This document shows positions 10,718 through 20,724 of a DNA stretch of 64,000 nt, piece after piece. Both the position numbers and the translations under genes were made by a program. Source of the DNA: Stomoxys calcitrans (taxonomy: Eukaryota; Arthropoda; Insecta; Diptera; Muscidae). The notes beneath the pieces are model-generated. The model saw nothing but the letters and a program-made list of their open reading frames with translations, was not told where the DNA came from and did not search any database. Within the stretch, counting starts at the first letter, position 1. Every line of letters begins with the position of its first letter. The stretch covers positions 73,412,707-73,476,706 of the forward strand of contig NC_081552.1 in NCBI RefSeq assembly GCF_963082655.1, given 5' to 3'.

Positions 10718-11617
10718 TACACCCAAAAACACATGTCGTTTGACATAAAGGAAATTTTCGCCAAATAAACTTCGCCAAGCAACTTTCTGGTTTACGATAA
10801 CAGTACATTTTTTTTGCGATAAATACTCGCAAGAATTTGTGACAAATATAAAGCTTTCCTACCCGGACAATACCTTTCGTATTGTTCGGGGTTCAAACTG
10901 GCACTTCTTTATTTAAAAATGAATTTAACGTCAAACGTTTAAAATTGATTGTGCATACTGAAAAGGTCACCAAGTTCAATTCAATGTTGTAACATAATGC
11001 AAATTCAAATTTCTACAAATTACAATATAAGCAGATCTCAGTTAGTAAGCCAAACTCTTTCAGAGTATATTTAGATTTACTTCGATGTTATGATACACAA
11101 TTATATTAAAAGCCCTCCATTCGCACAACTCATTATGGTTTTGTGTTGTTATCTACTCTATTCGTTATGCTATAAATAAAACGAAAAATTTTTGTTGTTG
11201 TTTTAGCACATTTAAATACCTACTTTGTGATGGACATTTCTTTATCATGTAAATGTTTCCAGGCAATGTATGAGACTTAGAAATTCTTGTTGTGTTTTCT
11301 CATACCTGGCTGCCATTTGTGTGTTGCTCTAATGATTTTTGTCATCGGAAATACCAGCATTTTTGTAACGAGTTTACTACACGCGCTCGTTCGAGCTGCT
11401 CAATATACTGACAGGTCTTTGCTCAGCCAAAACAAATGACGTGACGTGCACACAACGGCAATTATTTGCAAGCCTATGGAACCGGTTGTGATTCGTTTTT
11501 TTTTTTTGTACGTACAAAATAATGTGCAATAGAGGTAGAATTTTTGCCAGCCACTGGTCTATACGCACAAATACTAACCCTTTCCTTCTAGTAGGAGAGG
11601 CACAAGAGAATAATTAT
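10718..11617 (-). repeat. Unclassified repeat X, copy 1
   Basis: About 0.9 kb that recurs at 12283-12745 and at 58265-58828 plus 60297-60392. Shared blocks, read in X orientation, are: CTACTAGAAGGAAAGG, GCGTATAGACCAGTGGCTGG, GCAGCCAGGTATGAGAAAAC, TTTATAGCATAACGAATAGA and TTGTGTATCATAACATCGA. The end is GTGTTTTTGGGTGTACA. The end sequence finishes in CA, but a matching TG start, target duplication or LTR partner was not established, so LTR versus MITE is open. No coding sequence seen. Confidence 0.7.
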
Positions 11618-11618
11618 G

Positions 11619-12243
11619 GGTCCTGTGTTTTGGTATCACTTCCAAAAACTGCGCTAAGTATGGTTTAAATCGGTCCATGTTTTGATATAGCTGCCATATA
11701 AACAGATCTTGGGTCTGGACTTCTTTAACCTCTAGAGAGCGCAATTCTTATCCAATTTCACTGAAATTTCGCATAAGGTATTTTATTTTTACTTTCAACA
11801 ACTGTGTCAAATAAGGTTCAAATCGGTTAATAACCTGATATAGCTGCCATATAAACCGATCTGGGATCTTGACTTCTTGCGCCTCTAGAGGTCGCAATTT
11901 TTATCCGATTTGCCTGAAATTTACGTGTTTATTATGGTCTGAATCGGTCTATAGCCTGATATAGCTCCCATATAAATCGATCTCTCTATTTTACTTCTTG
12001 AGCCCCCAAAGGGCGCAATTCTTATTCGAATTGGCTGACATTTTACACAGGTCTCCAACATATAATTTAATTGTAGTCCAAACCGGACCATATCTTAATA
12101 TCGCTCTAGTAGCAGAGCAAAGCTTTTCTTATATCCTTTTTTGCCTAAGAAGAGATGACGGGAAAAGAACTCGACAAATGCGATCGATGGTGGAGGGTAT
12201 ATAAGATTCGGCCCGGCCGAACTTAGCACGCTTTTTTTTTGTT
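11619..12243 (+). mobile_element. INE-1-like Helitron, HelA 3' part
   Basis: About three core units, then CGATGGTGGAGGGTATATAAG, hairpin TTCGGCCCGGCCGAA and CACGCTTTTTTTTTG. It is flanked by X copies in opposite orientation (10718-11617 and 12283-12745). The 5' half is missing. Confidence 0.85.
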
Positions 12244-12282
12244 AATTTTCTTTTTATTCTAGCCGCATTCAATTTGTAATGT

Positions 12283-12745
12283 ACCCGGTCAATAATTTGC
12301 TATTGTGTCGCTTCTACTAGAGAGAAAGTATGATAATTTGAGCGTATAGACCAGTGATTGGCAAAACAAAAAAAACTCATACTGATGCACATTACTGTGG
12401 GCGTACGCAAGAAAATAATCCCAAGCAGGCCCATGGGCTTCCAAATAATTGCAATTTGGTGCTTGTCACTGGTATAGACCCATTTTCACACATAATTGTT
12501 TTTTCCTTTCTTGTTTTGACTGAGCCTATAGTATTCAGTATAATGAGCAGCTTGATGAGCTCGGAAGTGACAATTTTTAAAGTTTCGCCTAAGGTTCAAA
12601 AATACTGTTATGTCCAATGACAACAATTATTAGAGCACAACACAAATCGCTGCCAGGTACAAAAAAACACACAATAAGAGTTTCTAAGGCACAAAAATTG
12701 TTTGGCAATATTTTCGCAGTAAAGAAGTCTTCATCCCAAAATTGG
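12283..12745 (+). repeat. Unclassified repeat X, copy 2 (5' half)
   Basis: Matches the first half of X (TTCTACTAGAGAGAAAG, GCGTATAGACCAGTGATTGG, CTGCCAGGTACAAAAAAACA, GCACAAAAATTGTTTGGCAA). It stops at the HelC piece that begins near 12745; the rest of X is absent downstream. Confidence 0.65.
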
Positions 12746-13042
12746 CATCGTAAACGAAAATTTTGGCCGATTTGGCTAAAATTTTGCACGTTATGTTATG
12801 ACTCCCGACAACTGTGGCAAGTACGGTCCACAAATCGGTCTTTAACTTGGTGTAGCTCCCATATAAACCGATCTCTCGATTATCTTTGTTCGATTCCTAG
12901 AAGTATTAAACTTTGCCTGGTTTGGCAGAAATTTGGTACGTAGAGTTAAATCATACATTTCAACTAATTTTATTTTGTCTCGTCCATGGAAGTAGGTTTC
13001 AAAGATTCAGCCCAGCTCAGTTAGTACGTTTTTTCTTGTTTT
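12745..13042 (+). mobile_element. INE-1-like Helitron, HelC 3' part
   Basis: One core unit (AATTTTGGCCGATTTGGCTA, CATATAAACCGATCTCTCG) joined to the HelC 3' block: TTTGCCTGGTTTGGCAGAAA, decayed CCATGGAAGTAGG, TTCAGCCCAGCTCAG, then TTTTTTCTTG. It truncates repeat X. Confidence 0.7.
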
Positions 13043-13555
13043 TTTTATAATTCAGATTAAATTATTTCTGATTTCAAACATATTAAATAATTTCCGACTA
13101 TTGTGCATTTAAATTACGTCATAAATATATTTTAGCTTCCAATTTCGCCAAGCAAAATTTTTCAATTTTTTCCAGAATGATTAACACCAAAACTCATACA
13201 TGTGATAATATAATTCCATATATCCTTATATATTCATCTGAGGATGAAGTTGTCAACCAGTAAAATAATTCCACTGGATTTGAACAAAAAGCTCAAAGTT
13301 GTCCTTTTACCACGCAAACTCATGCATATTTGCAACATATGCCAAATCAATAAAAAAATGAAATAAGACCCCAACTGTTATTGGGGGTTATTTCATTTTC
13401 TATTTGGGGACTTATTTCATTTTAATTTTTGGCATTGGGATGGGATGGAGATTAATTTCCTTTTCAGTTTTAGGGAGTTATTTCGTAGCGCCCGATGCAT
13501 CAACTCATGTTATCGCTTTCTCTTTAAACTGCTTTCAAACGAAAATTCTTTTCAT
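13043..13555. other. Unassigned AT-rich DNA with an inverted-repeat cluster
   Basis: AAAATGAAATAAGACCCC at 13355-13372 faces GGGGGTTATTTCATTTT (13383-13399) and again GGGGACTTATTTCATTTT (13405-13422). One left arm and two possible right arms give a small hairpin of about 17 bp. Nothing else recognised. Confidence 0.5.
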
Positions 13556-13556
13556 T

Positions 13557-14842
13557 ATCTCTACACCACTACTGTGGCACAGGGTATAATAACTTAGTGC
13601 ATTTGTTTGTAACACCCAAAAAGAAGAGAGATAGACCCATTGATAAGTAAACCGACCGACTCAGAATCAATATGTGATTTTATGTCCGTCTGCCTGTCTG
13701 TCCGTCTGTCCAAGTTAGTTTGTGTACAAACTACAGGTCGTAGTTTTTATCCTAGCGTCTTTAAATTTGGTAAAGACATGTTTTTCGGCCTAGATACGAA
13801 GCCTGTTGAAATTAGAAAAAAAATGGTTCAGATCTGGATATAGCACCCAACGATTCTCTCGAAATTTCGCAGAAAGGATTTTCTTATGACCCTCGACATT
13901 GCTGGTGAATTTCATGGAAATTAGTTCAGATTTGGATATAGCTCTCATATACAATATATATCGCCCGATTTTCACTCCTAGAGCCCCTGCAAGCGCATTT
14001 ATTGACAAATCTTCAAAAAACTTCGTATAACGCTTTCCGTGACAACAACCACAATTTCTATAGAGTTTGCTCGAAATCGGTTCAAACTTAGATACAGCTG
14101 TCATATATATGTTCGTCCGATTTGCAGTAATATAACAATAAAATGGTCTTTTGTTAACCGATTCTCTCGAAATTTCGCAGAAAGGATTTTCTCTTGACTC
14201 TCGACATTACTGGTAAATTTCTTGGAAATCGGTTCAGATTTAGATAAATCTCTCATATATATAAATCGCCCGATTATAACTTCTGGAGTCACAGCAAAGT
14301 CATTTATCGATCCCTTTTGCCAAAATTTTGCACAACGCTTTCCTCGACAACTGCCACAGTATCTGAGAAGTTTGCTCTAAATCGGTTCAGATTTAGGTAT
14401 AGCTTCTATATATATGTTCGTCCGATTTTGAGAAATATTGCATTCAAGTGCTCAGTTTTTAACCGATTCTCTCGAAATTTGGCAGGAAAGTTTTTCTTAT
14501 GACTATCGATATTACTTGTGAATTTCATAGAAATCGGCCCAGATTTAGATATAGCTGTCATATATGTATATCGCCAGATTTTCACTCCAAGAGCCACTGC
14601 AAGCGCATTGTTCGAGCAATCTTGCCAAAATTTTGCGCAACGCTTTCCTCGACAACTACCACATTATCTGAAAAGTTTGCTAGAAATCGGTTCACAAAAT
14701 CGGTTTGAAACGGATTGTTTAACAACCCATCTGAAAACATCCGTCCATCAAAATTGGTTCAGAATTGGATATAGCTAGCACATTGTACTTATAAGGTAGG
14801 TGTAGGGTATTATACAGTCGGCGTCGCCTTTCCTTACTGGTG
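13557..14842 (+). mobile_element. INE-1-like Helitron, HelD, near full length
   Basis: 5' end CTACACCACTACTGTGGCAC then GGGTATAATA. A short (GTCY)n at about 13684-13712 (TGTCCGTCTGCCTGTCTGTC) follows. Core monomers: CGATTCTCTCGAAATTT occurs at 13851, 14159 and 14464, a spacing of 308 and 305 bp, about twice the 153-bp unit of the other families. The 3' end is GTAGGTGTAGGGTATTATAC, hairpin region AGTCGGCGTCGCC, then TTTCCTTACTGG. Long runs of minus-strand pseudo-ORFs arise from the repeats. Confidence 0.85.
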
Positions 14843-14887
14843 TTTACATAAAACATTTAAAATTATATAAAATTATAAAAATATATA

Positions 14888-16264
14888 TATAACAAATAAA
14901 AGCGTGTTAAGTTCGGCCGGGCCGAATCTTGGGAACGTACCACCATGGATTCTGATAAAAATTTATACAAAATAAATCCATTTGAAGGACATTATTTTAT
15001 TCTACATACCAAATTTGGAGGACACCGTAGCGCAGAGGTTAGCATGTCCGCCTATAACGCTGAAAGCCTGGGTTCGAATCCTGGCGTGACCATCAGAAAA
15101 AAATTTTCAGCGGTGGTTTTCCCCTCCTAATGCTGGCAACATTTGCGAGGTACTATGCCATGTAAAACTTCTCTCCAAAGAGGTGTCGCACTGCGGCACG
15201 CCGTTCGGACTCGGCTATAAAAAGGTGGCCCCTTATCATTGAGCTTAAACTTGAATCGGACAGCACTCTTTGATATGTGAGAAGTTTGCCCCTGTTCCTT
15301 AGTGGAATGTTCATGGGCAAAATTTGCATTTGCATTTACATACCAAACTTTTGTCAAACCAGCAAAAATGAAAGCTTCTAGGAACCCCCGGAGACCGGCT
15401 AACATGTGAGCTATATCAGGTTATAGAATGATTTGGAGTGTATTTGGCACAGTTTTTGGATGTCGTAACAGAACACTACACTCAAAATTTCAGCCACATC
15501 GGACAATTATTGCGGCTTTTAAGGACCTAAGAAACCAAATCGTGAGATCGGTTTATATGGGAGCTATATCAGGTTATACACCGATTTGGACCGTACTTGA
15601 CACAGTTGTTGGAAATCATAACAAAACAATACATGTCCAATTTCAGCTAAATCGGACAAAAATTACGGCTTGTAAGGGCTCAAGAAGTCAAATCGCGAGA
15701 TCGTTTTAAATGGGAGCTATATCACTTTATAGACTGATTTAGACTGTATATTGCACAATTGTTGGAAGTCGTAACAGAACACCGCATGCAAAATTTCAGC
15801 CAAATTGGACAAAAATTGCGGCTTGTAAGTCAAGACAAGAAGTCAAATCGGGAGATCGGTTTTTATGGGAGCTACATCAAGTTAAAGACTGATTTGGACC
15901 GCACTTGGACCGCAGCTGTTGGAAGTGATAAATGGAGCACAACATGCCAAATATCAGCCAAATCGGATCAAAAATTGCGGCAAATCGGTAGATCCGTTTA
16001 TATGGGAGCTATATCTAAATCTGAAATATTGCCCATTTGAAATCTACAACGACCTACATCGGTATTAAGTATCTGTGCAAAATTTCAAGTGACTTCTATC
16101 GTGATTTCAACAGACGGACAGACGGACTGACATGGCCAGATCGACTCAGAACGTCGAAAGGATCAAGAATATATATACTTTATGGGGTCTAAGGCGAATA
16201 TTTCGAGGTGTTACAAACGGAATGACTAGATTAGTATACCCCCATCCTATGGTGGTGGGTATAA
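14888..16264 (-). mobile_element. INE-1-like Helitron, HelC, interrupted by SINE1
   Basis: 3' end at left: AACAAATAAAAGCGTGTTAA, TTCGGCCGGGCCGAA, CCACCATGGATTCTG. The 3' block is split at TACATACCAAATTT (15003-15016) and resumes at TACATACCAAACTT (15337-15350), with SINE1 between. Right of the SINE follow CCAGCAAAAATGAAAGCTTC and core units: GAGATCG at 15544, 15697 and 15852, spacing 153 and 155. A (GTCY)n remnant (GACGGACAGACGGACTGAC) lies at 16112-16130. The 5' end CCTATGGTGGTGGGTATA finishes at 16264. Confidence 0.9.
15017..15336 (+). mobile_element. SINE1 (tRNA-derived), full length, 14-bp target duplication
   Basis: Polymerase III SINE with a tRNA-like head. A box: GTAGCGCAGAGGTTAGCATG at 15027-15046; B box: GGTTCGAATCC at 15071-15081. 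After the head comes a conserved body: TCCTAATGCTGGCAACATTT, ACTTCTCTCCAAAGAGGTGT, ACTCGGCTATAAAAAGG, TGATATGTGAGAAGTTTG and ATGTTCATGGGCAAAATTTG. The duplicated target TACATACCAAAtTT / TACATACCAAAcTT flanks it, 13 of 14 identical, inside a HelC copy. The parental tRNA was not assigned. The head is a pol III promoter, not a functional tRNA gene. Confidence 0.92.
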
Positions 16265-16636
16265 CAATCCCAATAATATATTTTAGTATGTCAATAATGA
16301 CCACATTGGGATTATTTAAGGGGATTTTTTCATGTTATATTCGTCAAACCGCAGCGACGTTACCACAATCATAACTTCCAGCCTGATGATATTTGGGGCA
16401 ATAAACCTTTGTGCCATGCCGTTCAGTTTATAAACCATCATGTCGTTCTAATGTCTTTCTGTTGTAATTTCGTGGGCAATACACATTTTTTTGGTTTTAT
16501 TTATTTTTTTTTAGGAGTCTGGTTGGGTTCATGTTTGTTGGTTTAATGTTAGATTAGCTTTTTCTCGGCTTCTAGTGTTTGTTCTTTTTCAATAGCAAAA
16601 TCAACAGAAATTCAGTAATGACCTAGACAAAAAAAA
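16265..16636. other. Unassigned spacer between HelC and HelA
   Basis: T-rich unique-looking sequence with no repeat or coding similarity recognised. It ends in an A run (CAAAAAAAAAC) where the next HelA begins. Confidence 0.5.
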
Positions 16637-18008
16637 ACAAGTAAAAGCGTGCTAAGTTCGGCCGGGCCGAATCTTATATACCCTCCACCATGGATCGCAT
16701 ATGTCGAGTTCTTTTCCCGGCATCTCTTCTTAGGCAAAAAAAAGGATATAAGAAAAGATTTGCTCTGCTATTAGAGCGATATCAAGATATGGTCCGGTTT
16801 GGACTACAATTAAATTATATGTTGGAGACCTGTGTAAAATGTCAGCCAATTCGAATAAGAATTGCGCCCTTTGTGGGCTCAAGAAGTAAAATAGAGAGAT
16901 CGATTTATATGGGAGCTATATCAGGCTATAAACCGATTCAGACCATAATAAACACGTATATTAATGGTCATGAGAGAATCCGTCGTACAAAATTTCAGGC
17001 AAATCGGATAATAATTGCGACCTCTACAGGCTCAAGAAGTCAAGATCCCAGATCGGTTTATATGACAGCTATATCAGGTTATGAACCGATTTGAACCTTA
17101 TTTGGCACAGTTGTTGGATATCATAACAAAATACTACATGCCAAAATTCATTCAAATTGGATAAGAATTGCGCCCTCTAGAGGCTCAAGAATTCAAGACC
17201 CAAGATCGGTTTATATGACAGCTATATCAGGTTATGGACCGATTACAACCATACTTGGCACAGTTGTTGGATATCGTAACAAAACACGTCGTGCAAAATT
17301 TCATTCCAATCGGATAAGAATTGCGCACTCTAGAGGCTCAAGAAGTCAAGACCCAAGATCGGTTTATATGGCAGCTGTATCAGGTTATGGACCGATTTGA
17401 ACCATACTTGGCACAGTTGTTGGATGTCATAACAAAACACGTCGTGCAAAATTTCATTCCAATCGGATAAGAATTGCGCACTCTAGAGGCTCAAGAATTC
17501 AAGACCCAATATCGGTTTATATGGCAGCTATATCAGGTTAAAGACCGATTTGAACCATACTTGGCACAGTTGTTGGATGTCATAACAAAACACGTCGTGC
17601 AAAATTTCATCCCAATCGGATAAGAATTGCGCACTCTAGAGGCTCAAGAAGTCAAGACCCAAGATCGGTTTATATGGCAGCTATATCAAAACATGGACCG
17701 ATATGGCCCATTTACAATACCAACCGACCTACACTAATAAGAAGTATTTGTGCAAAATTTCAAGCGGCTAGCTTTACTCCTTCGGAAGTTAGCGTGCTTT
17801 CGACAGACAGACGGACGGACGGACGGACGGACGGACGGACGGACGGACGGACGGACAGACGGACGGACATGGCTAGATCGACATAAAATTTCACGACGAT
17901 CAAGAATATATATACTTTATGGGGTCTCAGACGAATATTTCGAGTAGTTACAAACAGAATGACGAAATTAGTATACCCCCCATCTTATGGTGGAGGGTAT
18001 AAAAAAAA
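16637..18008 (-). mobile_element. INE-1-like Helitron, HelA, best-preserved full-length copy
   Basis: 3' end at left: ACAAGTAAAAGCGTGCTAAG, TTCGGCCGGGCCGAA, TATACCCTCCACCATGGATC. Core units repeat with exact 153-bp spacing: the step CAAGATCGG / CAATATCGG is at 17201, 17354, 17507 and 17660. A long (GTCY)n array follows, then ATATATATACTTTATGGGGT and GTATACCCCCCATCTTATGG / TGGAGGGTATA. Both flanks carry AAAAAAAAC, which may be a target duplication or only an A-rich site. Because 153 bp is 51 codons, pseudo-ORFs of 61-134 codons repeat along it; they are not genes. Useful as a reference copy for the family. Confidence 0.92.
17802..17870 (-). repeat. (GTCY)n microsatellite of the HelA copy
   Basis: About seventeen tetranucleotide units, GGAC with interspersed AGAC, read on the plus strand. 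A (GTCY)n array beside a TA-rich run is a hallmark of the dipteran mini-me/INE-1 class. Length varies widely between copies here. Confidence 0.9.
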
Positions 18009-19035
18009 CACAACAACAAATATCAACAAATCTGTGGGCCTTTTATGGTCTTTAAGCATCATTATGCCAAAAATAAGTACAAAAAACTTTAAGCCAAAAA
18101 AAAAACGTAAAATGAAATGGCCATTATGGTTACACAGCACTCTGAAATGTTAAGGAGTGGAAGGATGAGGGAATGTCCATAGGAAACATCATGAGGGTGA
18201 TGGGGTGATGTAGCCTTTCTTCTTTGTTCTATGTTCCACTCCTAAAAACAAGCACTAGAGACGTTTTAGCCCAAAAACTAAAACAAAACACCAGAAAAAT
18301 TTTCAAGTAAAGCAATACTGGGTTCAAGTTGAATTCATTCGGGTTTTATAAGCAGTGCCATTTTCTTACTCTATTGTGTTTTTCTAATGTATCTGCATGA
18401 CAAGCTGCATATTGGCCACCACCATGACAATAATGATGATGATGATGATGCGAACTATGATGTGGTTGTGTTCATTTGGTTGTATGATGATGCAGCTGCT
18501 CTAACTGATGGTGTTGCAGCACCCAGTCCATTTGCTTGCTCAGCCAAGTTTAAAACTCAACTAACCATGGTTCTTAAGTGTTTTTGGTTGTAGTGTTTCC
18601 CTTCTTTACAGTCAACATGGAGCAAAAGGGATGATGTTGTTGTTGCTGCTTCGCTCTTTATCGTGAGGTCTTACGCTGCATTAACTTTGGTTGTTCTTTC
18701 GCGTTCGCGTGATTTTTTTTAACATAGATTAGAAGAAAACCAACAGCATGTTCCGATTTTCATGGAAACCATTCCAATTTATTTCAAGTTAAAGGAAAGA
18801 AAGTTGGACTTGTTCCACATCAGCGTGGTTGACCGGAGGTAATGAGCCAAACAGTTTTTAATAGAATTTAAATCAACATAATTTAAAAGGGAGTGTGTAG
18901 AAGCGAAAGATACAATGAGGTAAAATCAAAATGCATTTTTATAGAAGCTTTTCAGGCATATTTGTATGAGACGTGTGATTGATTGTAAGATTAACTCGAA
19001 ATCATGAAACAACCTACCTACCACCTGATTAGGGC
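18009..19035. other. Unassigned low-complexity DNA
   Basis: Holds a (GAT)n microsatellite at about 18427-18450 and CAG/TTG-rich stretches (18590-18650). Short open frames here are Asp- or His-rich translation of low-complexity DNA. Nothing recognised. Confidence 0.5.
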
Positions 19036-19215
19036 TCCAATCGGATGATCGATCGATTTCGTGTGGACACACATTTCCGTCGAAACGGTCGCTATTCCCC
19101 GTTCAATGTTGGCTCTGAGATCTTCCAACGTCGTCGGATTGTTGACATATACCAATGACTTGACCTAGTCCCAAATACAATAGCCTAGAGGCGTCAAATC
19201 GCACGAACGAAGGGG
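19036..19215 (-). pseudogene. Tc1/mariner (IS630) superfamily transposase C-terminal remnant
   Basis: Reading the minus strand from about 19213 gives CDLTPLGYCIW, a stop, then VKSLVYVNNPTTLEDLRANI and ERGIATVS. This is the end of a DDE transposase, where the usual sequence is RSCDLTPLDYFLWGYVKS...NP.TLEDL..NI. The D of CDLTPLD is the third catalytic acidic residue. One in-frame stop and loss of everything upstream make it dead. It is a different lineage from the elements at 40.3 and 61.1 kb, which have VKAHVYxDKPAS at this position. The truncated SINE1 copy begins immediately to its right. Confidence 0.75.
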
Positions 19216-19219
19216 CCAA

Positions 19220-19508
19220 TCGTGTGCTGTGACGCTGAACGCCTGGATTCGAATCCTGGCGAGACCATCAAAAAAATGTTCAGTGGTGGGTTTTCCCCTC
19301 CTAATGCTGGCAACGTTTGTGAGGCATTATGCCATGTAAAACTACTCTCCAAAGAGGTGTCGCACTGCGGCACTCCTTTCGAACTCGGCTATAAAAACGA
19401 GGCCCCTTATCATTGAGCTTAAACTTGAATCGTACTGCACTCATTGATATGTGAGAAGGTTGCCCCTGTTCCTTAGTGGAATGTTCATGGGCAAAATTTG
19501 CAATTTGC
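19220..19508 (+). mobile_element. SINE1, 5'-truncated
   Basis: Starts in the anticodon-side of the head (GACGCTGAACGCCTGG), keeps the B box GATTCGAATCC at 19247-19257 and the full body to GGGCAAAATTTGCAATTTGC. The A box is lost at the junction with the transposase remnant, so it cannot be transcribed from its own promoter. Confidence 0.85.
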
Positions 19509-19554
19509 AATTGTGCGCTCCGGACCAGCTTTGTCCAGATATTGTATATTTGGG

Positions 19555-19815
19555 CCATATTCGGTAGGCACTATGAGAGCCCCAATACAATTCACTCCTC
19601 AACATTTCACCGCAATCGGGTAAAAAATACTTTTTATACATATAAGACCTTAAAACGGAAGATTGGTCTCAAGTGGTAAACTTTGTCTAAATATGGACCT
19701 ATCTGGACCATATTCGCAAAAGGATGTGTTAGGCGTTCTAAAAGAACTCGCTGTTCAAGCTTAAGCGAAATCGGGTAATAATGGATATCAAGTCATGGAT
19801 GTCAACTGTTTAGTT
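19555..19815 (-). mobile_element. INE-1-like Helitron, HelB core fragment
   Basis: Two diverged minus-strand monomers: CATTTCACCGCAATCGGGTA and TTAAGCGAAATCGGGTAATA, with GGACCTATCTGGACCATATT. No termini. The following 19816-20388 has no recognised feature. Confidence 0.55.
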
Positions 19816-20388
19816 CAATGTTCCGAATGTATAGTCCGATAATGTCCATCATGATACTTAACACAAACAATGCAGTAATGCTAACACACAAAAGTTCAGT
19901 AACAGCGGGGTAATCAGACTATTATATCTCTTCTAAGAAATGCATTGACAGACGTGGTGTAGCGAGTTAACCTTGTAGGCAGCCTTGCATTCCTTGTGTA
20001 CCGATGTTAACAAACAAAGAATAATGGGAAATCCGCCAGCTGAACACAAACATACGGTGCAGGCAATAATAACCCGTGATCAGTCCAAGAGTCACAAATC
20101 GTCGAGATTCAGCAATCAAGGACCCAGTCATGCAGGTTTGAGTAAATTGGCAGAAATAGTCGAATGTAATGCCTTAAGTGCATAAATAATCGTTAGACTA
20201 ACAACTGGAAAACAGACGACAAAACCAGGAGAAGCGCAAATCATGTGGTGTTTCCTATTCACACATAAACAACATAAATGTTAACAAAACCATTTTCGAC
20301 GCCAAATCGAGAGATGAGACCACTAGACTGCTAGATAATCTCAAAACGAAATTTAAAAAACAGTTTCGAGGACAATTAAAGATATCCC
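19816..20388. other. Unassigned sequence
   Basis: Nothing recognised. A 66-codon plus-strand frame (19985-20185) has no familiar motif. Confidence 0.45.
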
Positions 20389-20399
20389 GGCAAAGCAAA

Positions 20400-20713
20400 A
20401 TTGCAAATTTTGCCCATGAACTTTCCATCAAGGAACAGGGGCAAACTTCTCACATATCAATGAGTGCAGTCAGATTCAAGTTTAAGCTCAATGATAAGGG
20501 GCCTCCTTTTTATAGCCGAGTCCGAAAGGCGTGCCGCAGTGCGACACCTCTTTGGAGAGAAGTTTTACATGGCATACTAATTCACAAATGTTGCCAGCAT
20601 TAGGAGGGGAAAACACCGCTGAACATTTTTCTAATGATCTCGCCAGTATTCGAACCCAGGCGTTCAGCGTCATAGGCGGACATGCTAACCTCTTCGCTAT
20701 GGTGGCCTCCCCG
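20400..20713 (-). mobile_element. SINE1, full length, 11-bp target duplication
   Basis: On the minus strand: A box ATAGCGAAGAGGTTAGCATG (about 20700-20681), B box GGTTCGAATAC, then the standard body to GGGCAAAATTTGCAAT. Perfect target duplication GGCAAAGCAAA at 20389-20399 and 20714-20724. The B box carries a C-to-A change relative to other copies. Confidence 0.92.
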
Positions 20714-20724
20714 GGCAAAGCAAA

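Noticed and set aside
10718..11617. Solo LTR for repeat X
   Set aside because: One end finishes in TGTACA, but no TG start, polypurine tract, primer-binding site or target duplication could be fixed; left as unclassified.
15027..15081. tRNA gene
   Set aside because: A and B boxes are present, but the anticodon and acceptor stems do not fold convincingly and the unit continues into a SINE body with target duplications.
17201..17700. CRISPR-like regularly spaced repeats
   Set aside because: The units are contiguous 153-bp tandem monomers without unique spacers, in a eukaryotic genome; no cas genes.
17674..17947. RTDGRTDGRT-repeat proteins
   Set aside because: Translation of the (GTCY)n microsatellite, not a protein feature.
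18387..18593. Asp/His-rich small protein
   Set aside because: Starts in a (GAT)n microsatellite; low-complexity translation with no conserved motif.
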